Shown piece after piece: positions 47,035-58,180 of a DNA stretch of 64,000 nt. The stretch's first letter is position 1; each line of letters starts with the position of its first letter. The DNA is taken from assembly GCA_034231615.1 (NCBI GenBank), contig CM067317.1, positions 48,931,282-48,995,281 of the forward strand, read 5' to 3'. The DNA comes from Meghimatium bilineatum (taxonomy: Eukaryota > Mollusca > Gastropoda > Stylommatophora > Philomycidae). Under the pieces are notes generated by a model. That model did no database searches. It saw nothing but the letters and a program-made list of their open reading frames with translations, and was not told the DNA's origin. The translations under genes and the position numbers were made by a program.

Positions 47035-47312
47035 TCAAGATTCCAGAGTGTTGGTTACTAAACACAATAACAAAAAGAAAACTACGCCTGTTTGGTCATA
47101 TAAAGAGACTGAATTGTTTAGAAAGACAAATAATGGAGGGAAGAGTACCCGGGTAGAGGAGAAAGGGCAGATCAAGAAGACGATGGAATGACGGCATTAA
47201 AGATAACATGAATACATCGCTAGAAAATGCAGGACACATCGTCCAAGACAGAGAGAGGTTCAGAGTTCATTGGGAAGACAACGTTCTGGAAGGAATACAT
47301 CACACAACAAAC
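47035..47312 (+). mobile_element. Family F retrotransposon 3' fragment
   Basis: Nearly identical in DNA to 56600-56868: TTCCAGAGTGTTGGTTACTA, ACACAATAACAAAAAGAAAA, CTACGCCTGTTTGGTCATAT. It carries a nonsense change (GGGTAG for the GGGAAG of the better copy) and small deletions. The C-terminal coding block is LFGHIKR, then RRWNDGIKDNMN. Confidence 0.8.
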
Positions 47313-47424
47313 AATATCCTGCTTGAAATGTCTCCAAAATTATACAAATTTATTTGATATATCCAATTTTGTAAGAACAGCTGGAGAGGAGATGGGCATC
47401 ACCTAGCTATACCTTTAGCCCACT

Positions 47425-47655
47425 GAAATACTACAATGGATAATCTACTGAAGGGAACTATCGAAGGATGAAGAAGCAGAGGAGTGAAAATGAAGGCATG
47501 GAGAGAAAACATCAAGGAATGAACAGGACAAGATATTTCAACACTCATCCACATTGCTGATTTTATATCTGGAGGACTCTGTGTGCTGAAGCATCCAATG
47601 TAGTACCGCTACGACCTTGGAGGGTAAGGTGTTTATTGATTGATTGAGTGACCCT
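47425..47655 (+). mobile_element. Family B 3' end
   Basis: Translation in pieces: DNLLKGTIEG, MKAWRENIKE, TGQDISTLIHIA, GGLCVLKHPM. The DNA matches the 0.7-0.95 kb copy and ends with GTGTTTATTGATTGATTGAG, the ATTG tail. Stops and an indel at about 47560. Confidence 0.75.
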
Positions 47656-47684
47656 GCATGAAATATAATGAGAACGTATGCTGG

Positions 47685-48790
47685 AGAGAAAAATCCTTCG
47701 ACAGCATCCATCGACCATCGCTTTAGGAAATTTTAAAAATATATGGATTCCAAAATAAATATATAAATGTGATAAAATCATTCTATACCAACTCAAAATG
47801 CTGTGTTAGAACAGAAAAAGGCAATTCAGAATGGTTCCCTGTTATTACTGGTGTTAAACATGGCTGCCCTATGTCACCATTACTATTCAATATCGCAATT
47901 GACTAGACTATGAGAAAAAGCACATCCAACACAAATTTAGGAATCAAATGGATAAATAAAATAACATTAGAAGACCTGGATTTTGCTGATGTTCTTGCAC
48001 TATTGAGTGAAAACCATCAAGTTGCACAAACAAAAACTGATAGATTAAAACTCATTGCAGGACAAATAGGTCTCCAAATCAATTCAGCAAAAACAAAAAT
48101 TAAGGACTTCACCAATTCACCTAACGAAATTACTTTAAATGGACAACAACTTGAAAAAGTACAGAAATTCTCCTATCTAGGAAGCAAATAAACACTCGAC
48201 AGTGATTATCATGCCAGAAATTACAACTCGCATTGCCGTAGCATCAAGTGCATTTAACAGACTGTCTAATATCTGGAAGTCAAAGTCAATCAGCACACGC
48301 ACGAAAATGCGCTTATTTAATTCCTGCGTTATTCCGGTGCTATCATATGTATGTGAGAGCTGGAAAAACTCTTTATCTTCAGAAAAGAAATTACTGAGTT
48401 TCGAGAATAAATGTCTTCGTATGATAACTAACACCCATTGGAGTGAATTCAAATCGAATGATAAAATCAGAGAAGAGACACACATCAAAATTTCATCATA
48501 GATATTATCAGAAAACGCCGTTGGTCCTACATCGGGCATGTCCTACGCGCAGACACCAACAGAATACACCACCAATCTCTTGAATGGATACCTACATGCA
48601 AAATAGCAAGGGTAGACCAAAAGAAACACTCAGAAGAACAATACTTAGAGAAGTAAAACAACCAATGTTCACGCTACTTAAGAACTGCACAGAATAGCTT
48701 TGAACAAACATAATTGGAGAGATCTGACCTCTGCCCTATGCGCTAACTTCAGCGCAAAAGGAAAATTAATGCTGGAGAAGAACAATCGTA
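47685..48790 (+). mobile_element. Family E retrotransposon, RT palm to C-terminus
   Basis: Palm: EKSFDSIHRPSL, stop, EILKIYGFQNKYINVIKSFY, TGVKHGCPMSPLLFNIAID, then LEDLDFADVLALLSENHQVA. The catalytic box is FADV, with the second aspartate lost. FSYLGSK is followed by a stop. The thumb at 48202-48501 reads STRTKMRLFNSCVIPVLSYV, CESWKN. Then IIRKRRWSYIGHVLRADTNR in another frame and a frayed end with LCPMR near 48735. The 5' half and endonuclease are absent. Confidence 0.85.
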
Positions 48791-49252
48791 TTTCTAGACA
48801 TATTTTTAACGCTTTTCATCTCATATAACGCTCATATAACCACATTCTTCTTAATGTATCACTAGTATATCTCACCTGGGTCTCTCACCTGCGTCTCTCA
48901 CCTGTGACAATGATAACATACACCGTGAAGCAGAAACCCCTAGCAGATCTATATTTATCTATTGTTTTTCCTCTGTTTTTGTTATTATGTAGAATCAATC
49001 TCAACGTGGACACTGTCCATAAACTACCGGTACGTCAACAAATATGGGGGGAAGGTCGTCTGGAAAAGTTTGACGTTTGTTGACATGGTGAAGAGTTTGA
49101 CAAAAATGTGGTTGATAAAATCTGACGTCAGAAATACTGTTTTATACACCAATTAAATGGTTTAAATTATAAATATTTTTCTAAACATCTGAAGAAGTTT
49201 TTGAAAAAAAATTTTTTATACTTGCTCAACAAAATTTTTTTTTTGAAAAGGA
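48791..49252. other. No gene recognised
   Basis: Small local duplications only (CTCACCTGGGTCTCTCACCT, GCGTCTCTCACCTG). Confidence 0.35.
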
Positions 49253-50057
49253 GATCATCATCATCATCAGGTGCCATGCCGGCTGGCGTAGGTGGTCATG
49301 GCTCTCCACAGCTCTCTGTCCACAATATTATGTATAAAAGTCGTTGTTGCTTCCCTGCCGTGCCAGGTTGTCAAACTATCTAATATTTTCTCATGATGTC
49401 GCCCTCTGTCTCTGTTGCCTTCAACTTTGCCTGTTGTGACTATGTTCTCTAAACCTGCCTGTCTCATGAAGTGGCCAAAAAAAAAGAAGATTGCCTTTTT
49501 CTTATATTGTTGATCAAGGTCCGCTTCGCATTTGACTCCCTCAACACTTCTAGATTAGTTTTTCTGGCAGTCCATGGTATTCTCAGCATTCTTCTGTAGA
49601 ACCACATCTCTGTTGCCTCTAATCTCCCACTTTCCGGTCTGTTTATTGTCCAAGACTCGCTGTCTTGGTTGGTATAAGTTGTTATAGAAGTTATATAGCA
49701 CTGCAGAACTCTCATTCTCACCTCTAATGACAAAGTCATATTACACAGTATATGTTTCATTTTTCTGAATGCAGTTTTTGCCTGTCTTATTCTGCATCTT
49801 ATTTCTGTTGAACTTCTTCCATCTGCTGTAATCATTGTACCTAAATATTTGAATTGGTGGGCCTGTTTCAATACTATATCATTCACTTTGATCTTGCGAG
49901 GTGTGTTATTTTGTTTCTTTGAAATAACCATTACTTCTGTTTTCTTGATATTTAGAAAGAGGCCTTTCTCTTTACTTTCTGTGACTACTAAACTAATTAA
50001 ATCTTGAAGGTCTTCCTCACTTTTTGCAATCAGAACAGTGCCATCCGCATATCTCTA
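49253..50057 (-). mobile_element. Family C RTE-like element, longest open copy
   Basis: Minus-strand: RYADGTVLIAKSEEDLQDLI at the truncated 5' edge, with the catalytic YADD changed to YADG. Then KGLFLNIKKTEVMVISKKQN, HQFKYLGTMITADGRSS, ATEMWFYRRMLRIPWTARKT, NLEVLRESNAKRTLINNIRK. After a frameshift at about 49475 in an A run: GHFMRQAGLENIVTTGK, EGNRDRGRHHEKILDSLTTW, MTTYASRHGT, stop TGA and GATGATGATGAT. Confidence 0.88.
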
Positions 50058-50804
50058 ACAAAAGGAGATAAGGCATTAAATTTGTTTTGACACAATTAAG
50101 AAGAGTGTATCTTAAATCTTGACAGTCAGTTATTGTCAAGAAGGGAGGGGGAGTTTAAATAAATTATGTCTCCTGAATAAAACTCTCTATTTTGTAGTTC
50201 ATACAATGGCCTATATATTCCAGTGTTATTGCTCGGCCTGGAGAGTTAACTTAATAGAGTACATGGTGATTAGCAAGAAACTAAACCTATTGTGTAATAG
50301 CTTCAAAGTATTGACCCTAACAACTGTGCCATAATATGAATAACGTCTATAAGGAGAAGAAGTCTAACTTTGAAATAAAAAATGAACAACAAAAACATGA
50401 TTTTGTTTATTTAATAAAAGAAGTGAGAACATCACAAGTCTTGATATGAGATGTTTAATATTACTGTGACACAACACAGATACTAGATATGTTATCGCCA
50501 TCTGGCCCTGGCTTTCCCTACCCCCATTAAAAAGGATACGCGGTCTACTAAAATGTAAAAAAATCAAAAAGTCATAATTCGGAACTCATAACTCATAGTT
50601 CATAGCCAAAGTACGTGTAACCCACACCGCCATTATATCCACCCCACATTCAATAAACGATTTCCGAAAATGGTGAGCAAAAATCGCATAGAAATGAAAA
50701 CTAAGAGATTGTACATTAAAATGTGTTAAAGACCTTCCGTTTTAATTAAAACTTCTCTCCCCTACTATAAATAATCTACGGCCCTGCTTTCAACCCATTA
50801 ATAA
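50058..50804. other. No gene recognised
   Basis: Frames under 75 codons; no repeat match. Confidence 0.35.
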
Positions 50805-51192
50805 AGGGACATTAAGAAAAAGTATATTTAAATATGACATATAAAGGTACATTAAGAAAGGGACATTAAGAAAGGGACATTAAGAAGGGGGTATTAAGAA
50901 GGGGGTATTAAGAAAGGGACATTAAGAATGGGACATTAAGAAAGGGACATTAAGAAAAAGTATATTTAAATATGACATATAAAGGGACATTAAGAAAAAG
51001 TATATTTAAATATGACATATAAAGGGACATTAAGAAAGGGACATTAAGAAAAAGTATATTTAAATATGACATATAAAGGTACATTAAGAAAGGGACATTA
51101 AGAAAGGGACATTAAGAAAAAGTATATTTAAATATGACATATAAAGGGACATTAAGAAAGGGACATTAAGAAAGGGACATTAAGAAAGGGAT
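50805..51192. repeat. Interleaved 14-bp and 26-bp repeat array
   Basis: A = GGGACATTAAGAAA (14), B = AAGTATATTTAAATATGACA plus TATAAA (26). The order is approximately A B A A A' A' A A A B A B A A B A A A B A A A A. B always follows A, so A+B behaves as a 40-bp unit among single A units. B contains the palindrome ATATTTAAATAT. Confidence 0.9.
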
Positions 51193-51339
51193 GTTTAAAG
51201 TAATTTTACAGAACTTCGGTTATTTAAAAATTTTTAAAATAGTTATACAATTTTATTGAAAGTAGTCGACTTTTTTAATTAAGAAAAGTGTTTTTTTTAA
51301 AACAACACTTTTAATGAACCTTTCTACTTTAATAGGAGC

Positions 51340-51790
51340 TCGGTAGTCTAGTTGATAGTGAGCTTGCTTTCTATCACTGGAAAGAAATGCCTTTATATTG
51401 AGATTATCTTCTTATAGAGGCTTCATAGCACGTCATCTATACAATCCCGTAGTCGTAACCTTCGATAACAGTTACCATGTTGTCTCAACAGACCGACTTT
51501 GTGCTTGAACTAGTTACGGGAACGGCGTGGCTGGGCGGTAAAAACAAAGAAACCTGTCGCAAGGGTCAGAGTTGTGTCCTGATGTTGACGTCTGTTTCGG
51601 CGGCATTGGACTCGAAACACCATCGAGTCCAATGGCTGCTGGAACAGAGGGCGGAGCACTTATGGGAATGCCTCACGTGCTGTGAGGCTAGTTTTCTAAT
51701 CAAGAATCAAGAATCTATCACTGGGTTACAGAGTGCTAGGTTTGAAACCATGTCCGGACAACAACAAAAATCCGGGTTGTGATTTCTCGC
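51340..51790 (+). repeat. Family H dispersed repeat, copy 1 of a tandem pair
   Basis: TTTATATTGAGATTATCTTC, TCATCTATACAATCCCGTAG, TCGTAACCTTCGATAACAGT, TGTGCTTGAACTAGTTACGG, GGAACAGAGGGCG. It matches copy 2 about 700 bases downstream. A 101-codon frame here is not conserved in copy 2. Confidence 0.75.
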
Positions 51791-52580
51791 TTGACACGAC
51801 CACTGCTCCAGTCGATATAATCCAGAATATAATTTTAGAACTCCCCCACCCTATAGCTGCTGCGGCGTAGTACATGAAGAGTGTGATCTTCATTGTCGAC
51901 GGTAGTTTTCTGTCATGGGATCTACTTTTACCTTTATCTTTTGAACTTAGACAAATCACAAGTTCGTTTATACGGTGGGCTTGGAAAAGGGGGGGGATTT
52001 CAACCAATGCGCATCCGGTTGCGTCTATGGGTCTCATCAATGGCTCACTAGACAAAAGCAACCATGCAATAGAAAACCTTAGTAGATGACATGTCTTTAT
52101 ATTGAGGTTATCTTCTTATAGAAGCTTCATGGCACGTCATCTATACAATCCCGTAGTCGTAACCTTCGATAACAGTTATCATGCTGTTCCGACAGGCTGA
52201 TGTTGTGCTTGAACTAGTTATGGGCACGGCGTGGGTTGACGGAACAACAAAGAAACCTATTTCAGGGACCAGAGTTGTGACCCGACGTCGACGTCTGTTT
52301 CGGCAGCATTATACTCGAAACACTATCGAGTTGGATTGCTGTTGGAACAGAGGGCAAAGCCCTTATGGGAATGCCCCATGTGCTGTGAGGTCAGTTTCTA
52401 ATCAAGAATCAAGAATCACTCCTCCAGTTGACTCAGCTGTAAATGAGTACCTGACGCATGAGTTAGGGGAGGTACGGACAGCAAGGAAGGGAACTTGTCA
52501 CCCCACCTAACAGTTGCTGTTGCTTAGTACACGAAGAGTTATCTTCATCGTCGACAGTAGGTTGCTGCCATGGGACACAC
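51791..52580 (+). repeat. Family H dispersed repeat, copy 2 and linker
   Basis: The linker (51835-51990: GAACTCCCCCACCCTATAGC, TTATCTTTTGAACTTAGACA) recurs at 53275-53440 and in part at 52497-52575. The main block at 51990-52430 repeats copy 1: GTTGCGTCTATGGGTCTCAT, TCATCTATACAATCCCGTAG, TTGTGCTTGAACTAGTTATG. Unknown class. The roughly 700-bp tandem arrangement may be a duplication or the element's own structure. Confidence 0.7.
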
Positions 52581-52719
52581 ATTTACTTACATTACCGTAA
52601 TAGGTAAAAACCAATCTTACTAAGTTTCGGCTAAACAACAAGAAATGAAAATTAAAACACGCTGAAATTGTTAAGATTTAGTTAAGAAATAAAACTCGCT
52701 TCTACTTCATTTTCCCGAA

Positions 52720-52860
52720 CTTCTTTCCAAATTGGTAGCATATCCTATTCAGGACGTAGCCATCAACCCAGCGTTGTTTGACTATAGTGATTTTTTAGGC
52801 AATAAAAATACGTTCAGTTGTTTGCTAGTGCTTTCTGATAGACTTCTTTCCAGAGCAAAA
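52720..52860 (-). mobile_element. SINE S1, 3' half
   Basis: AAATTGGTAGCATATCCTAT, TCAGGACGTAGCCATCAACC, AGCGTTGTTTGACTATAGTG and TAGGCAATAAAAATACGTTC match the S1 body. The tRNA-like head is missing. Confidence 0.7.
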
Positions 52861-53270
52861 CACAAAATAATTGTATGCAACAACTTTGATTCTTGTTCGA
52901 AAATGTAAGATGTATACTGAATATCGACTAAGAAAAACACGAATTAAAAGAAATCAAAATTTAATTCCATATCACAGAGATGTATCGGAAATATGTTGTT
53001 ACGATCATATTTCTCTGTAACAAACATCATTCGGATGTCAGCAGTACTCAGACCGCTTGATTTTCCATGATGTTTTAAACATATTTTTCCTAATGTAATA
53101 TCGTTCCAGGAGATGTACGTGGTTTAATAATTTCCCGCTTCCACTGGGAATGGAAGCATGACTAGAAGCCAAGAGCACTTAACACCGTGTTACCAGAGCT
53201 CCTGCTAACTCATTTAAAATACTTTTACTATACTTATTCAACTCGAATAAGAATGAGTGAAACTATAAAA
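52861..53270. other. No gene recognised
   Basis: AT-rich spacer without notable frames. Confidence 0.35.
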
Positions 53271-53460
53271 TAATTTTTGAACTCCCCCACCTTACAGCTG
53301 CTGTGGCGTAGTGCATGAAGAGTGATATCTTCATTTTCAGCGGTAGTTTGCTGTCATGGGAGCTACTTTTGCCTTTATCTTTTGAACTTAGAAAAATACA
53401 AGTTCGTTTAAATGGTGGACTTGGAAAAGGAGGGGGGGGGGGGGTTTCAACCAATTTCTC
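53271..53460 (+). repeat. Family H linker copy with G run
   Basis: GAACTCCCCCACCTTACAGC, TGCTGTGGCGTAGTGCATGA and CCTTTATCTTTTGAACTTAG match 51836-51960. A run of about 13 G lies at 53430-53443. Confidence 0.7.
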
Positions 53461-53524
53461 TCTCCCATCCCACCTTATTTAAGAAGTCAGAACACGACTG
53501 CATTTACTATATTCGTCTGTGTAT

Positions 53525-53797
53525 TGACTGTGCCCGAAAGGGGAGCAAAGAATAGTATCACTGTTAGCCTTGCATGCATGTCATACGAAGAAATTAAGGA
53601 AATTTTGTGGTGGAGTTTGTTATCCAATCCTATATGGGGTCAAAATGACCTAAAGACCCTGCTGAAATCAGATGTGTCATGCCGAAAAGCACAGATATCT
53701 CAGGAATGGTGTAAATCATGACACACCGCAGTCCATTCTCCGAACTAGATCCGGGTAATCATCGGGAATTTGAGAACTAACGCAGAAGAAGAAGTGC
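53525..53797 (+). repeat. Family G dispersed repeat, plus copy
   Basis: TGTGCCCGAAAGGGGAGCAA, AGAATAG, TCCTATATGGGGTCAAAATG, ACCTAAAGACCCTGCTGAAA, GAACTAACGCAGAAGAAGAA. Full length, with the GAA tail. Confidence 0.75.
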
Positions 53798-54067
53798 CAT
53801 ACTAAAAATAGCTGATAACCTCCCCCTCGCCCCCCCCCCCCTCACACACACAAAAGGTCGCTGATCGAAGCAACCCCAAAGAGACACAATAAATAAGCGA
53901 AGAGACAGAAATCAACATCAAATTTGAATGTCAGCTTCTACACTTTGATAGATTAATTGACGCTTGGACTGTTGGATTAAGACAACTATAGGCTTGTCCA
54001 GTATACGCTGACGATATTCTGCAGACATAACCCAGATCAACAAAAATCCCACCAAAACAAAGAAGAT

Positions 54068-54215
54068 ATAGCATTTATTTAGTCTAGTTGCATTTTTTTA
54101 GTATAGTTGCATTTTTTAGACTAGTTGCATTTATTTAGTCTAGTTGCAATTTTTAGACTAGTTGCATTTTTTTTAGTCTAGTTGCATTTTTTAGACTAGT
54201 TGTATTTTAGTCTAG
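54068..54215. repeat. Short imperfect tandem repeat, about 20-bp unit
   Basis: TTTAGTCTAGTTGCATTTTT alternates with TTTAGACTAGTTGCATTTTT. The single T/A change switches the box between TAGTCTAG and TAGACTAG. Roughly 8 copies with T-run length changes. Confidence 0.85.
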
Positions 54216-54865
54216 TTGTGTATCTAGCGGCACGATTTTCGACTTTAACTTTTTACGAGTAAATAACACCACCCCCAACCCTTTACTGAAAATGTATCAA
54301 TGGCCTTCAGGACTCACGCAGGAGATAATAGTGAAACACTGGTTTCTGAACTTCGAGGAGTTACACGAAACGGACTACACATAAAACACCAATAGATAAC
54401 GTTGAAGACACAAAGTCTATTCATGAAATATCAGTTTAACGATAATATAATATATCATCAAAGCCAATAACTTATAACGCATTCTCCTGAATAAACAAAT
54501 ACATGGCAGTCAACCATATCTTGAACGTGAGTTCCTGCAATATGCTAAGTGGTAGCAACAATAAACATGTTTCTCTTGAGTAGAAACATCAGGAGAAAAG
54601 TCATACAACACGAGAAAGCTGGACAAATTTGTTTAGGTTTGAAAATGACGTATTCGTTTTTAAACAGGTAGTGTAGATATTTCAGATGTAACCTGTATGT
54701 TTTTAACAGCTGGATAAAAATGACAGAGTCGTGATACAGTGAGTACGGTTCGTGGCTCTAGACGGTATAGACCTCCTTGCTGAATTTATTTGGACCCCGT
54801 TTATTAGGTTTTTTTTTATTGCTGGAATTTTAATTTGTCCTTATTTACCAAAAAACGTGTCTATA
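54216..54865. other. No gene recognised
   Basis: Nothing beyond short frames. Confidence 0.35.
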
Positions 54866-54869
54866 GCAA

Positions 54870-55690
54870 TAACGACAACATGTATCAAGTATAACATGAA
54901 AATAAATACGCAGAAAACAGAAGTAACGAAAATCAGCATGTCGTCAAATCCAGTGAACATAACAATAAACAAACTAAAGTGACACAAATCTCTGAATTTA
55001 AATACCTGGGAATTATATTCACAGACAACGGAAAATTAGAGAGAGAGAGATTGAGACAAGATGCCAGAAAGCAAACATAGTCACATGTTAGCTATCATCA
55101 TTACTGCTCAACCCAAAGATTAAGATGAAAGTCGAGAGACATATGACAAACAGTATTTTTATGCCAACAAACTGCTATCAATGCCAGACATGGGCGCTGA
55201 CAGTAGTCCGGGAGAGAAAGCTTACATGTGAGATGAAATGCTTGAGAAAAGCCGCAAGAGTGACCAAACTAGACAAAATGAGAAATTATGAAATCAGGAT
55301 AAGAATCGGTATAAGACTATGCACAGAATACACCGAGAAACAACAAATAAAATGGTTTGGACACATTATGAGAATAAATAATAACCGACTACCAACAAGA
55401 ACATATAACATAAGAGATCCGGATGTAATGTCAGAGTAAGACCCTGAACAAGATGGATAGATAAAATAAAGACAACACTGAACAAATACGGATTCAACGT
55501 AGCCACGGCGACACATCTGGCCTTGGAAGTCAATTAGAGCTTCCAGTCACCACCCGTATGGTTAACGGCAAGTTTCAATATTATGACCATCATCCACCTG
55601 GGGACAGACAATAGAGAATGGCTATTTCCATACTTGAAATCCTATGCTAAAAAAATAGCCAAAACCAACCAATAGATTTCATGCAAATCG
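54870..55690 (+). mobile_element. Family D retrotransposon, thumb to 3' end
   Basis: CIKYNMKINTQKTEVTKISM starts the post-catalytic strand, then in another frame QISEFKYLGIIFTDNGKLER. A third frame covers WALTVVRERKLTCEMKCLRK, IRIGIRLCTEYTEKQQIKWF, GHIMRINNNRLPTRTYN. After a stop at 55437 the DNA still aligns with the other copies (ATCTGGCCTTGGA, GGTTAACGGCAAG, CACCTGGGGACAGACAAT). The end AAAACCAACCAATAG may be its tail. Confidence 0.82.
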
Positions 55691-55844
55691 GACACTAGTT
55701 AATGTTTACGTTTTATGTTTTTTGACAGTCTCCCACACTGTCGACGGTTGGATACCTAAGGAGATTGTGGTTCTGTGTGGCTACGATGGTGTAGCCAGGT
55801 GAGAACTAAACAAATTTAGTTCCACATATGTTCATTGACTTTTG

Positions 55845-56202
55845 GATATATAGACAAATAGGGAGAACTTTATCAAAAGAGAAGAAGACGACCAAAGAGG
55901 CTCTAACAACATTTTGTATGAAGAAATATTTTTTTAAAGGTAGTAAATATCAAACAGATAATGTATTTTGGACATATTAAAAGACATTCCACTTTGTTGA
56001 AGGCCTTATAATGAGGGTAAAGTCGAGGGGAGGTGAGCAAGAGGTAGGCAGAAATACAAGTGGGAGAGAAACATCAGGAGATGGACAGGTTAGAGTCTAG
56101 GAGACTGCCACCACCAAGGCAAGAGACAGATGATGTTGGAGATCTGTTACAGCCAACCTTCGTTGCGGAGACGGCACTCAATGATGATGATAAAGAAGCA
56201 GA
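55845..56202 (+). mobile_element. Family A 3' end, frayed copy
   Basis: TTTGGACATATTAAAAGACA, GAGCAAGAGGTAGGCAGAAA, TACAAGTGGGAGAGAAACAT, TTACAGCCAACCTTCGTTGC, GGAGACGGCACTCAATGATG, ATGATA. The stop is changed to CAATGATGATG. Several indels. Confidence 0.8.
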
Positions 56203-56204
56203 TA

Positions 56205-56345
56205 CTAATTAGTTATTTAGTTAGTCGTCTGATCATTACCATTGCACTCTCCGAATACGTCCATTGGTGTTTCTATCTTCACTTGAGTGTTTCAACCATT
56301 TCTGACAGTACCAGTTTCGCGTTGGTTACGAAGAATTTTTCTAAG
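56205..56345 (-). mobile_element. I-like 3' terminal fragment, diverged
   Basis: TTAGTTATTTAGTTAGTCGT, CTGATCATTACCATTGCACT, CTCCGAATACGTCCATTGGT aligns with the 4.3 and 32.3 kb ends, including the reversed TAAC tail. Coding frame lost. Confidence 0.6.
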
Positions 56346-56359
56346 CACACAGTAGCTCA

Positions 56360-56875
56360 ATGGCATATTGCAAAATAACACGGCTGAAAAACATATGGAA
56401 AAACAACAAAATAGAAATGAAAGTGCTAATGTTACGAACTTTTATTTTTCCGGTTGCAACATACGGCTGTGAAACATGGACTCTAAGTAAAACAGCGGCA
56501 AAGAGTATCAACGCCTTCGAGATGAAATGCTACAGGAAGATACTTAGAATATCATGGAAGGATAAAATCAGAAATTCAGATATTATAAAGACATTGAATA
56601 TTCCAGAGTGTTGGTTACTAAACACAATAACAAAAAGAAAACTACGCCTGTTTGGTCATATAAAGAGACATAACTGTTTAGAAAGACAAATAATGGAGGG
56701 AAGAGTACCTGGGAAGAGGAGAAGGGGCAGACCAAGAAGACGATGGACTGACGACATTAAAGATAACATGAATACTACATCGCTAGAAAATGCAAGCCAC
56801 ATCGCCCAAGACAGAGAGAGGTTCAGAGAGTTCATTGGGAAGACAACGTTCTGGAAGGAATACGTCACATGACAA
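56360..56875 (+). mobile_element. Family F retrotransposon 3' end, best copy
   Basis: A 170-codon uninterrupted frame: ITRLKNIWKNNKIEMKVLML, FPVATYGCETWTLSKTAAKS, INAFEMKCYRKILRISWKDK, TITKRKLRLFGHIKRHNCLE, GKRRRGRPRRRWTDDIKDNM, DRERFREFIGKTTFWKEYVT. This is the thumb plus C-terminal basic block. RT palm and upstream parts are missing. It is the least damaged retroelement coding piece in the window, which suggests a comparatively young insertion. Confidence 0.85.
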
Positions 56876-57029
56876 CACAGTAGCGCTTATTTCTAACAAT
56901 GTTGCATTTCAAGTCCAGTTTCCAAAAATTAAAATCTATGCATTAAAAAGTAATAATCACACTCAATTCTATTCATTTTACCCGTGTTGTTTCTCCAAAG
57001 GAGTTGAACATTTTCGCACGATCTATTGT

Positions 57030-57297
57030 TCTATTGTACTGACCTTAATCAACAATATAAGAAAAAGGCAATCTGCTTTTTTGGCCACTTCATGAGACAG
57101 GCAGGTTTAGAGAACATAGTTACAACAGGCAAAATTGAAGGCAACAGAGACAGAGTGCGACAACGTGAGAAAATATTAGAATTTGACAACCTGGCACGGC
57201 AATGTAACAACAACGACCTTGATACATAATACTGTGGACAGAGAGCTGTGGAGAACCATGACCGCCTACGCCAGCCGGCATGGCACCTGATGATGAT
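57030..57297 (+). mobile_element. Family C 3' end
   Basis: DLNQQYKKKAICFFGHFMRQ, AGLENIVTTGKIEGNRDRVR, QREKILEF; the frame then slips, ending in AYASRHGT (CGCCAGCCGGCATGGCACC), stop TGA and GATGATTG. About 270 bases only. Confidence 0.82.
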
Positions 57298-57529
57298 TGT
57301 TATATCCAGATATTAGTAACACAATGAAAAACTGTGCAGGACGATAGAGAAAACTAAGGATGCATTAGTGAGGGTTTATTTCATGCTATATAAAGCTCAG
57401 TGAAAAAAAAAACTAGCATGCTGATGTTGTTGTATCCTTCAAAATGTGCAAATGCAATATCGCAGCAGCAGAAAGTATTATTCATTATTATTATTATTAT
57501 ATCATTATCATTCACAATTTTTCAAAATG

Positions 57530-57605
57530 TTTAAGTGGTAATGGAGAACTATGACATCCTCCCTATGTGCCAAACTTGGCAACAGAGGAACTGACTGACA
57601 GCGCA
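57530..57605 (+). mobile_element. Short RTE-like C-terminal scrap
   Basis: TGGAGAACTATGACATCCTC, CCTATGTGCCAAACTTGGC matches 37573-37615. It ends GAACTGACTGACAG. Confidence 0.45.
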
Positions 57606-57689
57606 AGTATACCACGGTACACCGGACTGTATTGTTTGGCTATAATATGCATTGTGATAGGATTGTATAAGTAAGTAAAAGTAAAGTAA

Positions 57690-57952
57690 CCCATAGCATT
57701 TATTAATGCCGTAGGGGTGTGAGATGTTAGCGATCTCACTTTTCACAGGCTCTGCAAATGAGGGCGGTAGCCATCTCCTCTCCCTCGCAGTCTTTATTTC
57801 CCGGATTAATCCGGTACCCATTTAAGGCCGGGTCGACCTGGGAGCCGTTGCGATCTGAAAACATTTCCGCCTCAGCTGGGGAATGAACCCAGGACCACTC
57901 ATATGAGGAGCCAGTGCGCTAACCACTGCGCTAACGCAGACGAAGAATAAAT
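57690..57952 (-). mobile_element. SINE S2 (tRNA-derived), minus copy
   Basis: Minus-strand head GCGTTAGCGCAGTGGTTAGC, GCACTGG (A-box style) and TGGTCCTGGGTTCATTCCCC (B box). The body is GAAATGTTTTCAGATCGCAA, CGGCTCCCAGGTCGACCCGG, CCTTAAATGGGTACCGGATT, and the tail end is GAGGGAGAGGAGATGGCTAC, CGCCCTCATTTGCAGAGCC. It pairs with the 62.9 kb copy. Confidence 0.85.
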
Positions 57953-58014
57953 AAACTAAGACTGGTTCAAGGGACGGCGGAACATACCCGTCCTGTAAAA
58001 CTGCATTACATTAT

Positions 58015-58180
58015 ATCAATTGACGATGGAACATTGGTCCACAGAGACAGACATCCACGTAAAGCTGTATGGGAGTCTTGATGAGCTTTTCAAATACAGC
58101 AACAATTATCCAGAAAACTATACTTGCTGTGTAGACATGGTAGGCTGCGAATGAGAAGAAGAGGACGATTTAGAGGAGGA
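58015..58180 (+). repeat. Dispersed repeat J (paired with 63.1 kb)
   Basis: GACGATGGAACATTGGTCCA, CAGAGACAGACATCCACGTA, AAGCTGTATGGGAG, CTTGCTGTGTAGACATGGTA recurs at 63150-63275. Both copies lie about 60-70 bases beyond an S2 SINE, although S2 points in opposite directions. Not coding as far as I can tell. Confidence 0.6.
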
